Notes: generated from the sequence alone by a model not told the origin. Positions 51,001-60,040 are shown, counted from the first letter of the stretch. The stretch: DNA of 64,000 bases from Gammaproteobacteria bacterium (GCA_030654835.1 JAURWS010000031.1:17062-81061); one strand, 5' to 3'. Program-made: numbers and translations.

Positions 51001-52350
51001 ATGGACATTGCACAAAATTCGCTGCTGTTGATGTTGCTGGATATGTTCTTCAAATCCACGTTGGTGATCGGGTTGAATCTGCTGGTCATTCGGGTAATCA
51101 CCAAACGATCCAGCAGCAGTCACAAGCATCTGCTGTGGGTCAGTGGCGTTCTCTGTCTGGCTTTGTTGCCGCTGATCCCATTACTGCAGGAGGTAGTGCC
51201 GGGCGCAACCGACGAAGCGGTGAAAATCTTCAGCATCAGCGTGTTTGCCGATGCGGCGCAACTCTCTACAGCACTCAATGCTACTCAGCATGGATTCCTG
51301 TTGCTGCTGATACTGACAATGCCCACGATCTTTCTGTTTGTCCGTGTGTGCCTGTCCTTGCAAAAGGTGCTGCGCATCAGCAGGCGCGCCGAACTTATTG
51401 ACGACAAAAAAATCAAGACATCGGTACGGCGGATTCGGCAAGTGCTGCAGATTTCCCGAGAGGTTTCCATCAGAGAAAGCTCAGCAATCTCCTCGCCATT
51501 TTCATTTGGTCTTCTGCATCCCTGCGTCATTCTGCCAACAACGTATTCGCAGTGGAGTGACTCAGTTCTGGAGGATGTGCTGGTACACGAGCTGAGTCAT
51601 ATCAGGAGATTGGACTGGGTGTCCATGCTGCTGTGTCAGGGCGTCCTGTGCGTCTACTGGTTCAACCCACTCGTCTGGCTCGCAGTCAGAAAGGTGGATG
51701 AGGAGGCGGAGAACAGCTGTGATGCAGCGGTCATCCGCTGCGGCAAGAGCAACACCGAGTACGCGGAGAATTTGCTGTTGGTAGCCAGGGAATGCAGGGA
51801 TCAGAGAAGACTGCTGGCACAAATGATGGTGGACAGAAAACTACTTTCCAATCGCATAACGACAATACTGGAGAACCCCATGATGAAAACCATAAGCAGA
51901 AAAATGATTGCACTGAGCGTTGCGGTGGCAGCAACGTTACTGGGGGGTCTTGGCAATGTGCAGTTGCTTGACGTGCAGGCGCAGGCATCCGATCAGGAGA
52001 TGCTCCCGCTGAATCAAAGTGTACCCCTCTATCCAAGACGTGCGGCAGAGGCGAAGATCGAGGGGTGGGTGCAGGTCCACTTTGACGTCACGCCGCAAGG
52101 AACTGTGGATGTCGATTCGATCGTGGTGGTGGATTCTGAACCGGCGGGGGTGTTCGATAATTCTGCTTTGAAGGCAACGCCAGGCTTCACATTTTCGCCA
52201 CGGCTGGTCAATGGAGAAGCGGTGGAAGTAAAAAGAGTCCAGTATGTATTCAAGTATCAACTCACGGCCCCACCAGAAGGTCAGGCGTGGCCGGATTCCT
52301 ATACCGGCAGACCAGCGCCTGGCCAACAAATAGTACCTCCCAGCAACTGA
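51001..52350 (+). CDS. M56-family membrane metallopeptidase with C-terminal TonB-like domain
   Basis: 449 residues, BlaR1/MecR1 family. Four transmembrane helices around the zinc motif HELSH (VLVHELSHIRRLDWVSMLLC), a cytoplasmic-facing loop, then a periplasmic TonB C-terminal domain (IEGWVQVHFDVTPQGTVDVD, FDNSALKATPGFTFSPRLVN) instead of a penicillin-binding sensor. So the signal is not beta-lactam; TonB-like ends occur in M56 proteins across Gram-negative bacteria. It follows the BlaI-like gene by 10 bp. Cleavage of the repressor is expected but unproven. Confidence 0.9.
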   Translation: MDIAQNSLLLMLLDMFFKSTLVIGLNLLVIRVITKRSSSSHKHLLWVSGVLCLALLPLIPLLQEVVPGATDEAVKIFSISVFADAAQLSTALNATQHGFLLLLILTMPTIFLFVRVCLSLQKVLRISRRAELIDDKKIKTSVRRIRQVLQISREVSIRESSAISSPFSFGLLHPCVILPTTYSQWSDSVLEDVLVHELSHIRRLDWVSMLLCQGVLCVYWFNPLVWLAVRKVDEEAENSCDAAVIRCGKSNTEYAENLLLVARECRDQRRLLAQMMVDRKLLSNRITTILENPMMKTISRKMIALSVAVAATLLGGLGNVQLLDVQAQASDQEMLPLNQSVPLYPRRAAEAKIEGWVQVHFDVTPQGTVDVDSIVVVDSEPAGVFDNSALKATPGFTFSPRLVNGEAVEVKRVQYVFKYQLTAPPEGQAWPDSYTGRPAPGQQIVPPSN

Positions 52351-52380
52351 CGCCATTCGTAAACCAGTTGAACCTGTGGA

Positions 52381-52429
52381 TTGGTTTTCGAACTGTGCGT
52401 TGCTTTTGCAGTATGCCAGGGGGTATTGC
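52381..52429 (+). repeat. conserved non-coding module, copy 2
   Basis: Same module as at 48664 (34 of first 40 bases identical), here running into GGGGTATTGCCC and from there into the 133-nt nested hairpin. Located 31 bp after the M56 gene's stop and before the Fic gene's end. Confidence 0.7.
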
Positions 52430-52552
52430 CCGTGCTCATCAGCGACAATCGGGGCCAGCGCCGAACGCAGCAAAAAGACCTTGGGCTTTTTGCTGCGTAA
52501 GGGCACCGCGGAGCGGCGCAGGACCGTCGCTGATGAGCACGGGCAATACCCC
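52420..52552. ncRNA. 133-nt nested inverted repeat (possible structured RNA or DNA element)
   Basis: Outer arms of 27 nt are perfectly complementary (52420-52446, starting GGGGTATTGCCCGTGCTC, with 52526-52552). Inside, GCGCC (52458-52462) can pair with GGCGC (52515-52519), and a 12-bp stem CGCAGCAAAAAG/CTTTTTGCTGCG (52466-52477, 52486-52497) closes an 8-nt loop. No reading frame. It lies between the convergent M56 and Fic genes, so it may be only a terminator, but it is much larger than one needs. No known RNA family recognised. Confidence 0.5.
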
Positions 52553-52571
52553 GGGAGTCACACAGTGAATT

Positions 52572-54092
52572 TCACCCTTTCATCAACTTCCCGAGAAACT
52601 CCACAAACGGCTCGATATTTCTCTCCACACTCGCCGCCTCCAGCGCCGCCATATACGCCTCCCTTTCCTCCACGGGAATCACCAGCCAGGGATAACCGCC
52701 GGCGGCCATCATTGTGTTCATGAGCAAGCGACCGATGCGGCCATTGCCATCAGAATAGGGGTGTATGTACACAAACAGAAAATGACCCAGCACGACGCGC
52801 ACGGCCGGTTCCGGTTCTTCGGCCAGCAACTCGAACAGAACCGGCATGGCATCTCTCACCAATTCCGGGTGAGGAGGCACGTGCATGGAGCGGCGAATAA
52901 AGACGTCGCTGCTGCGGTATCCGGCAAGATCACCCGGTTTCAGCAAACCCGCGACGACGCTCGGAGTGAACATTTCGCGGTACCACTCGCGATGATCGGT
53001 GGCGACGACGGTGCCGACGTTGGCACCAGCCAGCACTTTTTCGACGCTGCTCTTGGCTTTTTGGAACGCCTGCCAATAACCGCGAGCCGCCAGCGCGTCG
53101 ACTTGCGCTCTGTCACCGCTGTTGCGGTCGGGATTCCAGGCGCCGGTTCGCACACGCTCGATCAGATCGGGCGTCACGCGATAGCCTTCGATGGATAGTG
53201 AGTGATAGGCGTCGGAGACGTAAAGGTCTTCTACCTGCTGCAGGTAGGTCTGCGCATCCTTGATCGCGTGCAGCCCGGGCGCTTGCGGAAAGCGGGCGAG
53301 TATCGGCTCGCGCATTTCCAGCCACATCAGCCGCAGGCGGTTGACGTAAGGCGATGGCTCAAGCTTGTTGAACAGAATCGGTGATGGCGCGGCGAAGGGG
53401 TCGGTCTCGCGCACGGCATAACCGGCAGCCTTCATGGTCTGCATGATTTCATCGGCAACAGTGCTGCGGCCGATGTTGCGGAAGGCCCCAGCGAGACGAC
53501 CGGCGACAACACTGCGTCCGCCTTCCAGAAGTTTGGCGAGCACTTCCGAGGAGTCACGCAGGGTGGCCAGCGCGGCACGCATGTCGGCCGAGTGGCTGAC
53601 GAAGCAGGTCGGCGAAGCGGTGATCAGGGCGGCGGGAAGAGCAAACATTCGCAGGCCGTCTTTGCTGGTTTTATCGGGTTTTTCAGGTAGCGCCGCTCGA
53701 ACTTCCAGCAGCGATGTCCCGAAGGGGAGCTGTGTCAGTTGGTTGCGGCCACCGTCCGCCCTCACCAGCATCTGCTTTGGCACCGTCCAGTTTTCAGCAT
53801 GGAGAGCTATTGATTGCTCCGGGGACAGGCTCCAGTCTTCGTAGCGGTGATCGAGATAGGCGGCGCAGAATTTCCAGTAGGAGGCATACCACGTCGTGCT
53901 TTCGCCAGCAGTTTCATCGGGTCGCACAGGGATATACCACCCCTTCATGATCTCCTGAAGGAAACCATGCAACACCAGCCGTTCTCGGTGTGTGCGGCTC
54001 AACTCAAAGGCCTGAATGGCGATATGCCCGCCTTCCTGAAGGACGCGCAATTCCTCCAGCGACTCTGCCAGCTTCTCTGATGGGGTAGCCAT
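52572..54092 (-). CDS. long Fic protein with N-terminal wHTH-like region
   Basis: 506 residues. Residues 1-60 read like the winged-helix N-terminus of AbiEi-like proteins (HIAIQAFELSRTHRERLVLH, IMKGWYIPVRPDE), then an uncharacterised middle, and a C-terminal Fic domain with the complete motif HPYSDGNGR (444-452). An inhibitory helix motif is present at 298-303 (SLSIEG, fits [S/T]xxxE[G/N]), so this is a self-inhibited, class II-type Fic AMP-transferase. Alone, without a separate antitoxin. Three 24-bp iterons 52-122 bp upstream may be its binding site. Confidence 0.9.
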   Translation of the reverse strand: MATPSEKLAESLEELRVLQEGGHIAIQAFELSRTHRERLVLHGFLQEIMKGWYIPVRPDETAGESTTWYASYWKFCAAYLDHRYEDWSLSPEQSIALHAENWTVPKQMLVRADGGRNQLTQLPFGTSLLEVRAALPEKPDKTSKDGLRMFALPAALITASPTCFVSHSADMRAALATLRDSSEVLAKLLEGGRSVVAGRLAGAFRNIGRSTVADEIMQTMKAAGYAVRETDPFAAPSPILFNKLEPSPYVNRLRLMWLEMREPILARFPQAPGLHAIKDAQTYLQQVEDLYVSDAYHSLSIEGYRVTPDLIERVRTGAWNPDRNSGDRAQVDALAARGYWQAFQKAKSSVEKVLAGANVGTVVATDHREWYREMFTPSVVAGLLKPGDLAGYRSSDVFIRRSMHVPPHPELVRDAMPVLFELLAEEPEPAVRVVLGHFLFVYIHPYSDGNGRIGRLLMNTMMAAGGYPWLVIPVEEREAYMAALEAASVERNIEPFVEFLGKLMKG

Positions 54093-54143
54093 GCCATGAC
54101 CTCCTCAGCCTTGTGTCTGGCTGAAGATCTGACTGTACCATAA

Positions 54144-54214
54144 TTAGCTTATTGTGCTGCATTGTTTTTAGCTTATTGTGTTGCACTGTTTTTAGCTTAT
54201 TGTGCTGCGTCGCC
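54144..54214. repeat. three 24-bp iterons upstream of the Fic gene
   Basis: Head-to-tail units TTAGCTTATTGTGCTGCATT plus GTTT (54144-54167), the second (54168-54191) with two changes, the third (54192-54214) diverging at its end. They lie in the region shared with the divergent MBL-fold gene. Spacing of 24 bp keeps repeats close to the same DNA face (about 2.3 turns). Likely operator for the Fic protein's HTH region. Confidence 0.75.
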
Positions 54215-54313
54215 ATCATCGACAACGTCTGCAATAGACAACGCCGCAATCGGCTCTTATTCTCTGCCATGTCACCGAAGACGCTATTCCAATCCGCCCA
54301 ACAGGAGATTCCC

Positions 54314-55198
54314 ATGCGCCACTCAGCCGCAGCACGAAAGTCCGGTTCCAATACGCTCAAAGCCGCCCTCTTGCTGGCTGGCGCAGGTTTGTGCAGTCTC
54401 GCCAGCGCCCAGACCGACTACAGCACAGTACAGATTGTGCCGCATGCAGTCCGAGGCACCGTTCACTACCTGGAGGGAGCGGGCGGCAATATCGGCCTCT
54501 CCGTCGGGGATGATGGTGTGGTGATGATCGATGACCAGTTCGCCCCGCTCACCGACAAGATCCTCGCCGCCATCCGCGCGCTGAACGACGGCGAGATTCG
54601 CTTCCTGATCAATACCCACATGCACGGTGACCACACGGGCGGCAACGAGAATCTGGGCCGGCAGGGCATTGTGATCCTGGCCAGGGACGAGGTGCGTGTC
54701 CGCATGAGTGCCACGCAGCCCGCGCTGGCGCTGCCGGTGCTGACCTTCGCCGATGACATCACCATTCACCTCAATGGCGAGGAAGTGATGGTCATGCCCG
54801 TTCCGCCAGCCCACACCGATGGCGACAGTCTCATCTATTTCACGACCTCCGATGTCATCCACGCGGGCGACTTCTTCCGCACCGTTGGCTATCCCTACAT
54901 CGACCTCGCCAATGGCGGTTCGCTGCAGGGCACCATCGAGGCGCTGGCGATGGTTATCGGCATGTCCGGGCCGGACACCATCATCATTCCCGGGCACGGA
55001 GTTGCCTCCACCCGTGAGGACGTCATGGCCTTCCGCGACATGATCCTGCAAGTCGTTGACACGGTCAGGCCGATGGTGGAAGGCGGGAAGACCTACGAGC
55101 AGATCGCCGCAGCCGACCCGACGGCCGCCTGGGACGACAAGCTGGGCGACCCCGAGCGCTTCCTGCGCGCGACGTATGCGGAGCTGGGTGGAGAATGA
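54314..55198 (+). CDS. secreted MBL-fold metallohydrolase
   Basis: 294 residues from the ATG at 54314 (AGGAGATTCCC before it). Signal peptide (ALLLAGAGLCSLASAQ), then a metallo-beta-lactamase fold with HMHGDHTGG, VPPAHTDGD, HAGDFFRTV and PGHGVAS. It resembles SoxH/quinoprotein-relay type hydrolases and subclass B-like enzymes; beta-lactam cleavage is not implied. The following GST gene overlaps by 4 bp (ATGA), so they are co-transcribed. Confidence 0.85.
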   Translation: MRHSAAARKSGSNTLKAALLLAGAGLCSLASAQTDYSTVQIVPHAVRGTVHYLEGAGGNIGLSVGDDGVVMIDDQFAPLTDKILAAIRALNDGEIRFLINTHMHGDHTGGNENLGRQGIVILARDEVRVRMSATQPALALPVLTFADDITIHLNGEEVMVMPVPPAHTDGDSLIYFTTSDVIHAGDFFRTVGYPYIDLANGGSLQGTIEALAMVIGMSGPDTIIIPGHGVASTREDVMAFRDMILQVVDTVRPMVEGGKTYEQIAAADPTAAWDDKLGDPERFLRATYAELGGE

Positions 55199-56133
55199 AA
55201 CCTGCAACCGACATCATCCTGCACCACTACCCGGTGTCTCCTTTCGCCGAGAAAATCCGCACCATTCTCGGCGCCAAGCAGCTCACCTGGAAATCAGTGA
55301 TCATCCCGCGCGTCATGCCGAAACCCGATGTCGTGGCGCTGACCGGCGGTTACCGCAAGACGCCGATCCTGCAGCTGGGGGCCAATATCATCTGTGATAC
55401 GGCGCTCATCGCCCGCAAGCTCAATGCACTGGCGCCGATGCCGGACCTCTATCCGGCACATGCCGCCATGAGCGCTCCGGCAGTCGCCGCCTGGGCCGAT
55501 TCAGCGTTGTTCAACTCGGCGGTTCCGCTGGCGTTTCTCCCCGAGGTGCTGGCACAAACCTTTGCCGGCCGCGAGGCGGAGATGCAGGCACTCGTCACCG
55601 ACCGCGCTGCCATGCGCAAGGATTCGTCGTTGCCGCGCCTGCCTGCGCACGAGGCCCGCAACAATTTCATGCTGAGCCTGGGCAAGCTGGAGAAAGAGCT
55701 GGCGATAGGCACCACTTATCTGTTTGGCAACTCGCCCACCATCGCCGATTTCGCCGTGTATCACCCATTATGGTTTGTCGCGACCAAGCCGGTGGTGGGT
55801 GACTTGTTCAAGAACTATCCGCACGTGCGCCGCTGGATGGACAGCATCCAGGCACTGGGTCACGGCAACAGCACGGAGATCAATAGCTCCGAGGCGATTG
55901 CCATCGCCCGCAATGCGGAAATCGTGCTGGAGGGGGAGGGTTCGGTATTGCCGAATCTGCAACCCGGCGACACCATCGTCGTGGCACCGACCGATTACGG
56001 CATGGACCCGGTGCAGGGCCAACTGGCTTACAGCAATGAAGTGGAGGTGGTGCTCACCCGCGAGGATGAGCGCGCGGGGAAAGTGGCGGTGCACTTTCCG
56101 CGCGTCAATTACTCGATCAAGAAGGCGGAGTAG
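55195..56133 (+). CDS. glutathione S-transferase family protein
   Basis: 312 residues, longer than usual for GST. N-terminal thioredoxin fold (LHHYPVSPFAEKIRTILGAK, RKTPILQLGANIICDTALIA) with a Ser/Pro at the expected GSH site, C-terminal helical domain (TYLFGNSPTIADFAVYHPLW). After residue 235 a C-terminal extension (VLPNLQPGDTIVVAPTDYGM, AGKVAVHFPRVNYSIKKAE) is unlike a standard GST. Substrate unknown. Starts within the last codon of the MBL gene. Confidence 0.85.
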   Translation: MKPATDIILHHYPVSPFAEKIRTILGAKQLTWKSVIIPRVMPKPDVVALTGGYRKTPILQLGANIICDTALIARKLNALAPMPDLYPAHAAMSAPAVAAWADSALFNSAVPLAFLPEVLAQTFAGREAEMQALVTDRAAMRKDSSLPRLPAHEARNNFMLSLGKLEKELAIGTTYLFGNSPTIADFAVYHPLWFVATKPVVGDLFKNYPHVRRWMDSIQALGHGNSTEINSSEAIAIARNAEIVLEGEGSVLPNLQPGDTIVVAPTDYGMDPVQGQLAYSNEVEVVLTREDERAGKVAVHFPRVNYSIKKAE

Positions 56134-56166
56134 CTTTTGGTGTTGGAGTGACGCTAAGCGGAGGTC

Positions 56167-57021
56167 TCACCCCCGCTGCCGCGTCAGCGTGCCATTGCGA
56201 TAGTCCTGCAGCGCCTGATCGATCTGTTCCCGCGTGTTCATCACGAAGGGGCCGTACTGCACAATTGGCTCACCAATCGGCTTGCCTGCGATGAGCAGCA
56301 ATCTTGCCGGGCCGGTGGCCGTGATCTCCACAGTGCCCTGCTTGCTCAGACGTACCAGCCGCGACTTGCCGACCACGGTGCCACCAACCTCTGCACGACC
56401 TTCATAGACATAGACCAGCGCTGTGTAGCCGCCGGGCACCGCGAAGCTTTCCGAATACATGCCCTTCTCAACCACGATGTCGAGATAGATCGGTTCGGTG
56501 ACCGGCCTGCTGATGTGTCCCTGCAAACCCGTCAACGAACCCGCAATTGCTTTGATGCTGCCGCCCTCTCGCGGGTACACGGGAATCGCCGAGGCGGGAA
56601 CATCGCTGTAGGAAGGGGGCTGCATCTTGTCCTTCGCGGCGAGGTTCAACCACAGCTGGAATCCGCGCATGCGGCCGTGCTTCTGCTGCGGCATCTCGGA
56701 GTGGATGATGCCCGCTCCGGCCGTCATCCACTGCACGTCGCCATTCTTCAGCTCGCCGACGTTGCCCATGTGATCCTTGTGTTGCATGTGCCCATCCAGC
56801 ATATAGGTCACCGTCTCGAAGCCGCGATGTGGATGCGAGGGGAAGCCGCCGATGTAGTCATTGGCTTCCTCGGAGCCGAACTCGTCAAGCATCAGGAAGG
56901 GATCGAAGCGCGACAGATCGCCGCCGCCAAACACCCGCATCAGGCGCACGCCATCGCCGTCCGAGGTCGGCGTTGCCACCAGCATCTCTTCCACTCGTCT
57001 CATGTCCTTGCTCGCACTCAT
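56167..57021 (-). CDS. pirin family protein
   Basis: 284 residues, bicupin. N-terminal pirin signature (VRLMRVFGGGDLSRFDPFLM, GFPSHPHRGFETVTYMLDGH) with the metal ligands HPHRG, HKDHMG-type and E in SEMPQQKHG; C-terminal pirin domain. Bacterial pirins have quercetinase-like or regulatory roles; this one unknown. Start ATG at 57021 behind GGGAGAGGCAGC, 4 bp overlap with azoR's stop. Confidence 0.88.
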   Translation of the reverse strand: MSASKDMRRVEEMLVATPTSDGDGVRLMRVFGGGDLSRFDPFLMLDEFGSEEANDYIGGFPSHPHRGFETVTYMLDGHMQHKDHMGNVGELKNGDVQWMTAGAGIIHSEMPQQKHGRMRGFQLWLNLAAKDKMQPPSYSDVPASAIPVYPREGGSIKAIAGSLTGLQGHISRPVTEPIYLDIVVEKGMYSESFAVPGGYTALVYVYEGRAEVGGTVVGKSRLVRLSKQGTVEITATGPARLLLIAGKPIGEPIVQYGPFVMNTREQIDQALQDYRNGTLTRQRG

Positions 57022-57731
57022 GCTGCCTCTCCCGTTTGAATGATGGTCTCGCCGATAATCTCACCGTTAAGCTCGCCTCGGCGCTCCGCACTGGCGAGCG
57101 CCTGTCTGATCTGTTCCCTTGCCTGCTGCAGACCCTCGGCACGGGGCATCTCGCCCATGTTGAGGCCGTCGGCCACTATGATATCGATGTCGGTCAGGCC
57201 GATGAAGCCCAGAAGGGTCCGCAGATATGGCCTGATGAAGTCCGTTACGCCCTCCACATGTCGGCCTCCTGTCGACGTCACAAGATACACCTTCTTGCCT
57301 CCCAGCAATCCCACCGCGTCCTTGTCAGTGTATTTGAAAGTGATACCGGCCCGGGCGACGTGATCGGTCCAGGACTTCAGCATCGCGGGAATCGCGAAGT
57401 TGTACATCGGCACGCCGATCACCACCACGTCGGCAGCCTGCAGTTCGGTGATCAGGCTGTCGGAGTACGCCACCTTCTCACTCTGCGCCTGCGTGCGCTC
57501 GGCGACAGGCGTGGAAAGTGCCTGCAGCCACGCCGCGTCGAGGTAGGGAACCGGCGCGGTGGAGAAATCCCGGGTTGTCACCTGGACTTCCGCGTCTACC
57601 GCTCGCAGGCCATCTGCAAGCCCCTCGATCAGCTCGCCACTGAGCTGGCTGGAGACCCCCTGCGCGGTGGCGCTGTCGAAGATGCTGGATTTCAACTGCA
57701 ATATTTTAGTGGCTGGTTTGACGATGTTCAT
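57018..57731 (-). CDS. azoR: FMN-dependent NADH azoreductase
   Basis: 237 residues, AzoR family flavodoxin-like quinone/azo reductase. Key pieces: LQLKSSIFDS near the FMN phosphate, VPMYNFAIPAMLKSWTDHVA, and GGKKVYLVTSTGGRH. Reduces quinones and azo dyes with NADH. Forms an operon with the pirin gene (pirin start overlaps), and lies divergent from a LysR gene 127 bp away, likely its regulator. Ends in an unusual acidic tail. Confidence 0.9.
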   Translation of the reverse strand: MNIVKPATKILQLKSSIFDSATAQGVSSQLSGELIEGLADGLRAVDAEVQVTTRDFSTAPVPYLDAAWLQALSTPVAERTQAQSEKVAYSDSLITELQAADVVVIGVPMYNFAIPAMLKSWTDHVARAGITFKYTDKDAVGLLGGKKVYLVTSTGGRHVEGVTDFIRPYLRTLLGFIGLTDIDIIVADGLNMGEMPRAEGLQQAREQIRQALASAERRGELNGEIIGETIIQTGEAA

Positions 57732-57817
57732 GTTTATGCTCCTCTGGGATTGTTAGACAGATGGCGCATCTTAAACCTTGATATCCGATCAATTTATGGG
57801 ATTATCAGCTTCATAAA

Positions 57818-57832
57818 ATCTAATAATTAGAT
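57818..57832. promoter_or_regulatory. LysR-type dyad between azoR and the LysR gene
   Basis: ATCTAATAATTAGAT, perfect 15-bp palindrome (7-1-7), central in the divergent intergenic region. T-N11-A core fits LysR binding. A candidate operator for the regulator at 57859. Confidence 0.6.
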
Positions 57833-57858
57833 GTATTGAGCATTTCAAGGGGAACGGG

Positions 57859-58782
57859 ATGAAGACACCGAGGGTATCGCTGGAGCAATGGGCCACCTTC
57901 AAGGCCGTGGTGGACGCGGGCTCGTTCGCCATGGCGGCGGAGCAGCTGAACAAGAGCCAGTCCAGCATCAGTTACGCCATCGCACGATTAAACGAGCAGT
58001 TGCCGCAGCCGGTGCTGCAACTGGAAGGACGGCGGGCGGTGCTGACGGAGGAGGGCAAAGCCCTGTACCGGCGTGCCTCACAGCTGCTGCAGCATGCTGA
58101 GGAGACGGAGGAATTCGCGCATATGCTGAGCGCGGGTGTGGAGAGCGAAGTCACGCTGGCGCTGGATAATCTGCTGGACCTGCACGCTATCATCCCGGCG
58201 CTGGACCAGTTCTCCGCGCAGTACCCCTTCACCCGCATCCGCATTCTGGAGACCTCGCTCTCCGGCACCGAAGAGGCGCTGCTGGAGAAGAAGGCCGACA
58301 TCGTGATCGGGGGCAAGGTGCCCGTGGGTTTCGCGGGAACGCCGGTCAGGCAGGCGCGCATGATCGCTGTGGCGCATCCCGACCATCCACTTTTTCAACG
58401 GGCTGGCCAGGGTTCTGATCAGGGTGTTGGTCAAGAGTGCATCACCGACTGGGAGCTGAAGTCCTGGCGCCAGATCGTTCTGCGCGACACCGGACAGCGC
58501 CGCGAACAGGACGCCGGCTGGCTCGGCTCGGAACAGCGCTGGACCGTGAGTCATTTCGCCAGCAGCCTCAAGATCCTGCGCTCGGGGCTGGCGTTTGCGT
58601 TTCTGCCGGAGGACTGGGTGGCGGAGGATCTGCGTGAGGGCAGATTGCGAAGGTTGCCGCTGGTCGAAGGCACGGAGCGCATCATCCAGCTCTATCTGAT
58701 GCTCTCCTCCAAGGAAGGAGCCGGCCCCGCCACACGCACGCTGGCGAACATGCTGATCGCTTGCCTGAGCGCATCCAGATGA
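57859..58782 (+). CDS. LysR-family regulator, probably of azoR-pirin
   Basis: 307 residues. HTH FAMAAEQLNKSQSSISYAIA, effector domain with VTLALDNLLDLHAIIPALDQ and FAFLPEDWVAEDLREG. The arrangement with a divergent NADH azoreductase and pirin resembles quinone-responsive LysR systems. GGGGAACGGG precedes the ATG. It converges with the AraC gene (16 bp apart). Effector unknown. Confidence 0.85.
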   Translation: MKTPRVSLEQWATFKAVVDAGSFAMAAEQLNKSQSSISYAIARLNEQLPQPVLQLEGRRAVLTEEGKALYRRASQLLQHAEETEEFAHMLSAGVESEVTLALDNLLDLHAIIPALDQFSAQYPFTRIRILETSLSGTEEALLEKKADIVIGGKVPVGFAGTPVRQARMIAVAHPDHPLFQRAGQGSDQGVGQECITDWELKSWRQIVLRDTGQRREQDAGWLGSEQRWTVSHFASSLKILRSGLAFAFLPEDWVAEDLREGRLRRLPLVEGTERIIQLYLMLSSKEGAGPATRTLANMLIACLSASR

Positions 58783-58797
58783 CGCGCACCCGCTGCC

Positions 58798-59934
58798 TCA
58801 ATGACGTTGCGGCGCTGCGCCTGCAGGCGCTTGCGCGGGTGCAGATTCCTGCAGCGCCCGCTTGCGAAACTCGGTGGGCGTCACTCCCTTCATTTGGCGA
58901 AAGGCGTTGTTGAAGGGCGTGATCGACTGATAGCCCACCGTCAGTGCGATGGTGAGCACGGGCAGGTGGCGCTGGTTGCGATCGGCGAGCATCTGGCTGG
59001 CATCCTCGATGCGGTATTCGTGCAGCAGGGCGTTGAAGTTGCGATAGCCCAGATGCTTGTTGATCAGCGCGCGCAGCCGGTACTCAGGCAGATCCACCTT
59101 GAGTGCCAGATTGGCGATAGTCAGGCCGTGCTCGCGATAGACGCAGTCTTCCGTGAAGACCTTGTTGAAGCGTTTGACCTCAGAGTGCATGGCGTCTTCG
59201 GCGTGCTCGTTCGGTGCAAAGGGCGTGACCTTGCGAATCACTTTGCCGACGGCGACATAGTCGAACTTCATCAGCATCAGGAGCGTCAACACCGACGAGG
59301 CGGAGATTACATACACGATCGCCTTCTGCACGTGCCCGTAACTCGCCGAGGCGCTGCTCAGCAGATAGTTCTCCAGGAACACTACCAGCAGGATCAGTCC
59401 GCCCTGCACCGTCACCACCAGCCATCGCAGCAGACGCCTGCTCTCCACCAGGTCACTGCTCCAGCCGCGCACGCTCCAGTACAGAGCCAGCACGGCAAAA
59501 GACAACTGAATGAAGTCCGGAATCGGGCCGAGCAGGAACTGCATCAGCGAACTGTCTGCCTGCACGGACAGGAAGGGCGACGGCCTGTAAGAACGGAAGT
59601 TGAGGTGATCCAGCAGCAGCTGCAACGCCAGCAGCGCGAACAGTGGCCAGGGTGCGCGGCGTCCATCTTGAAAGACACGATGGCAGTAGAGCATGAAGAG
59701 ACCGGGAATGGCGTTGATGCCCAGGTTCAGCACCGCACCCCAGCCACTCACATCGATGCGCAGTGCGGGCTCGACGTGGGCCATCGACATGCCATTGATG
59801 AGATAGCAGACGATGCCGAGTGCGATCACGAAAAACAACCGGGCACTGACATCATGGGGTTCGTTGCGCAGATACCCGAAGGCCAGCAGCAGCACTGACA
59901 AGATGGCGATGATTTGGGCGCTGAAGAGTAGCAA
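58798..59934 (-). CDS. membrane AraC-family regulator
   Basis: 378 residues from TTG at 59934, chosen because CAGGGGGCTCCC is well placed and the first hydrophobic helix starts just after it; the open frame extends to 60318 but has no other support. Six to seven helices (LLLFSAQIIAILSVLLLAFG … VIYVISASSVLTLLMLMKF), then an AraC HTH (LTIANLALKVDLPEYRLRAL, LTIALTVGYQSITPFNNAFR). A membrane-bound one-component regulator. Its target is unknown; the nearby phospholipase remnant suggests the local genes have decayed. Confidence 0.8.
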   Translation of the reverse strand: MLLFSAQIIAILSVLLLAFGYLRNEPHDVSARLFFVIALGIVCYLINGMSMAHVEPALRIDVSGWGAVLNLGINAIPGLFMLYCHRVFQDGRRAPWPLFALLALQLLLDHLNFRSYRPSPFLSVQADSSLMQFLLGPIPDFIQLSFAVLALYWSVRGWSSDLVESRRLLRWLVVTVQGGLILLVVFLENYLLSSASASYGHVQKAIVYVISASSVLTLLMLMKFDYVAVGKVIRKVTPFAPNEHAEDAMHSEVKRFNKVFTEDCVYREHGLTIANLALKVDLPEYRLRALINKHLGYRNFNALLHEYRIEDASQMLADRNQRHLPVLTIALTVGYQSITPFNNAFRQMKGVTPTEFRKRALQESAPAQAPAGAAPQRH

Positions 59935-60040
59935 GGGAGCCCCCTGTGGTGAACATAAGCGCGGCTTCGGGCGATGCGCGTGGCTATATAAACACAGTCC
60001 CGCAAGCTCCTCAATCAGCCCTCGGCAAAACCACCCAAAT

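Noticed and set aside
52420..52552. Integron attC site or retron msr-msd
   Set aside because: No attC core sites (GTTRRRY/RYYYAAC), and no integrase or reverse transcriptase gene nearby.
54144..54214. 24-bp repeats as a small CRISPR array
   Set aside because: The units are contiguous with no spacers, and there are no cas genes.
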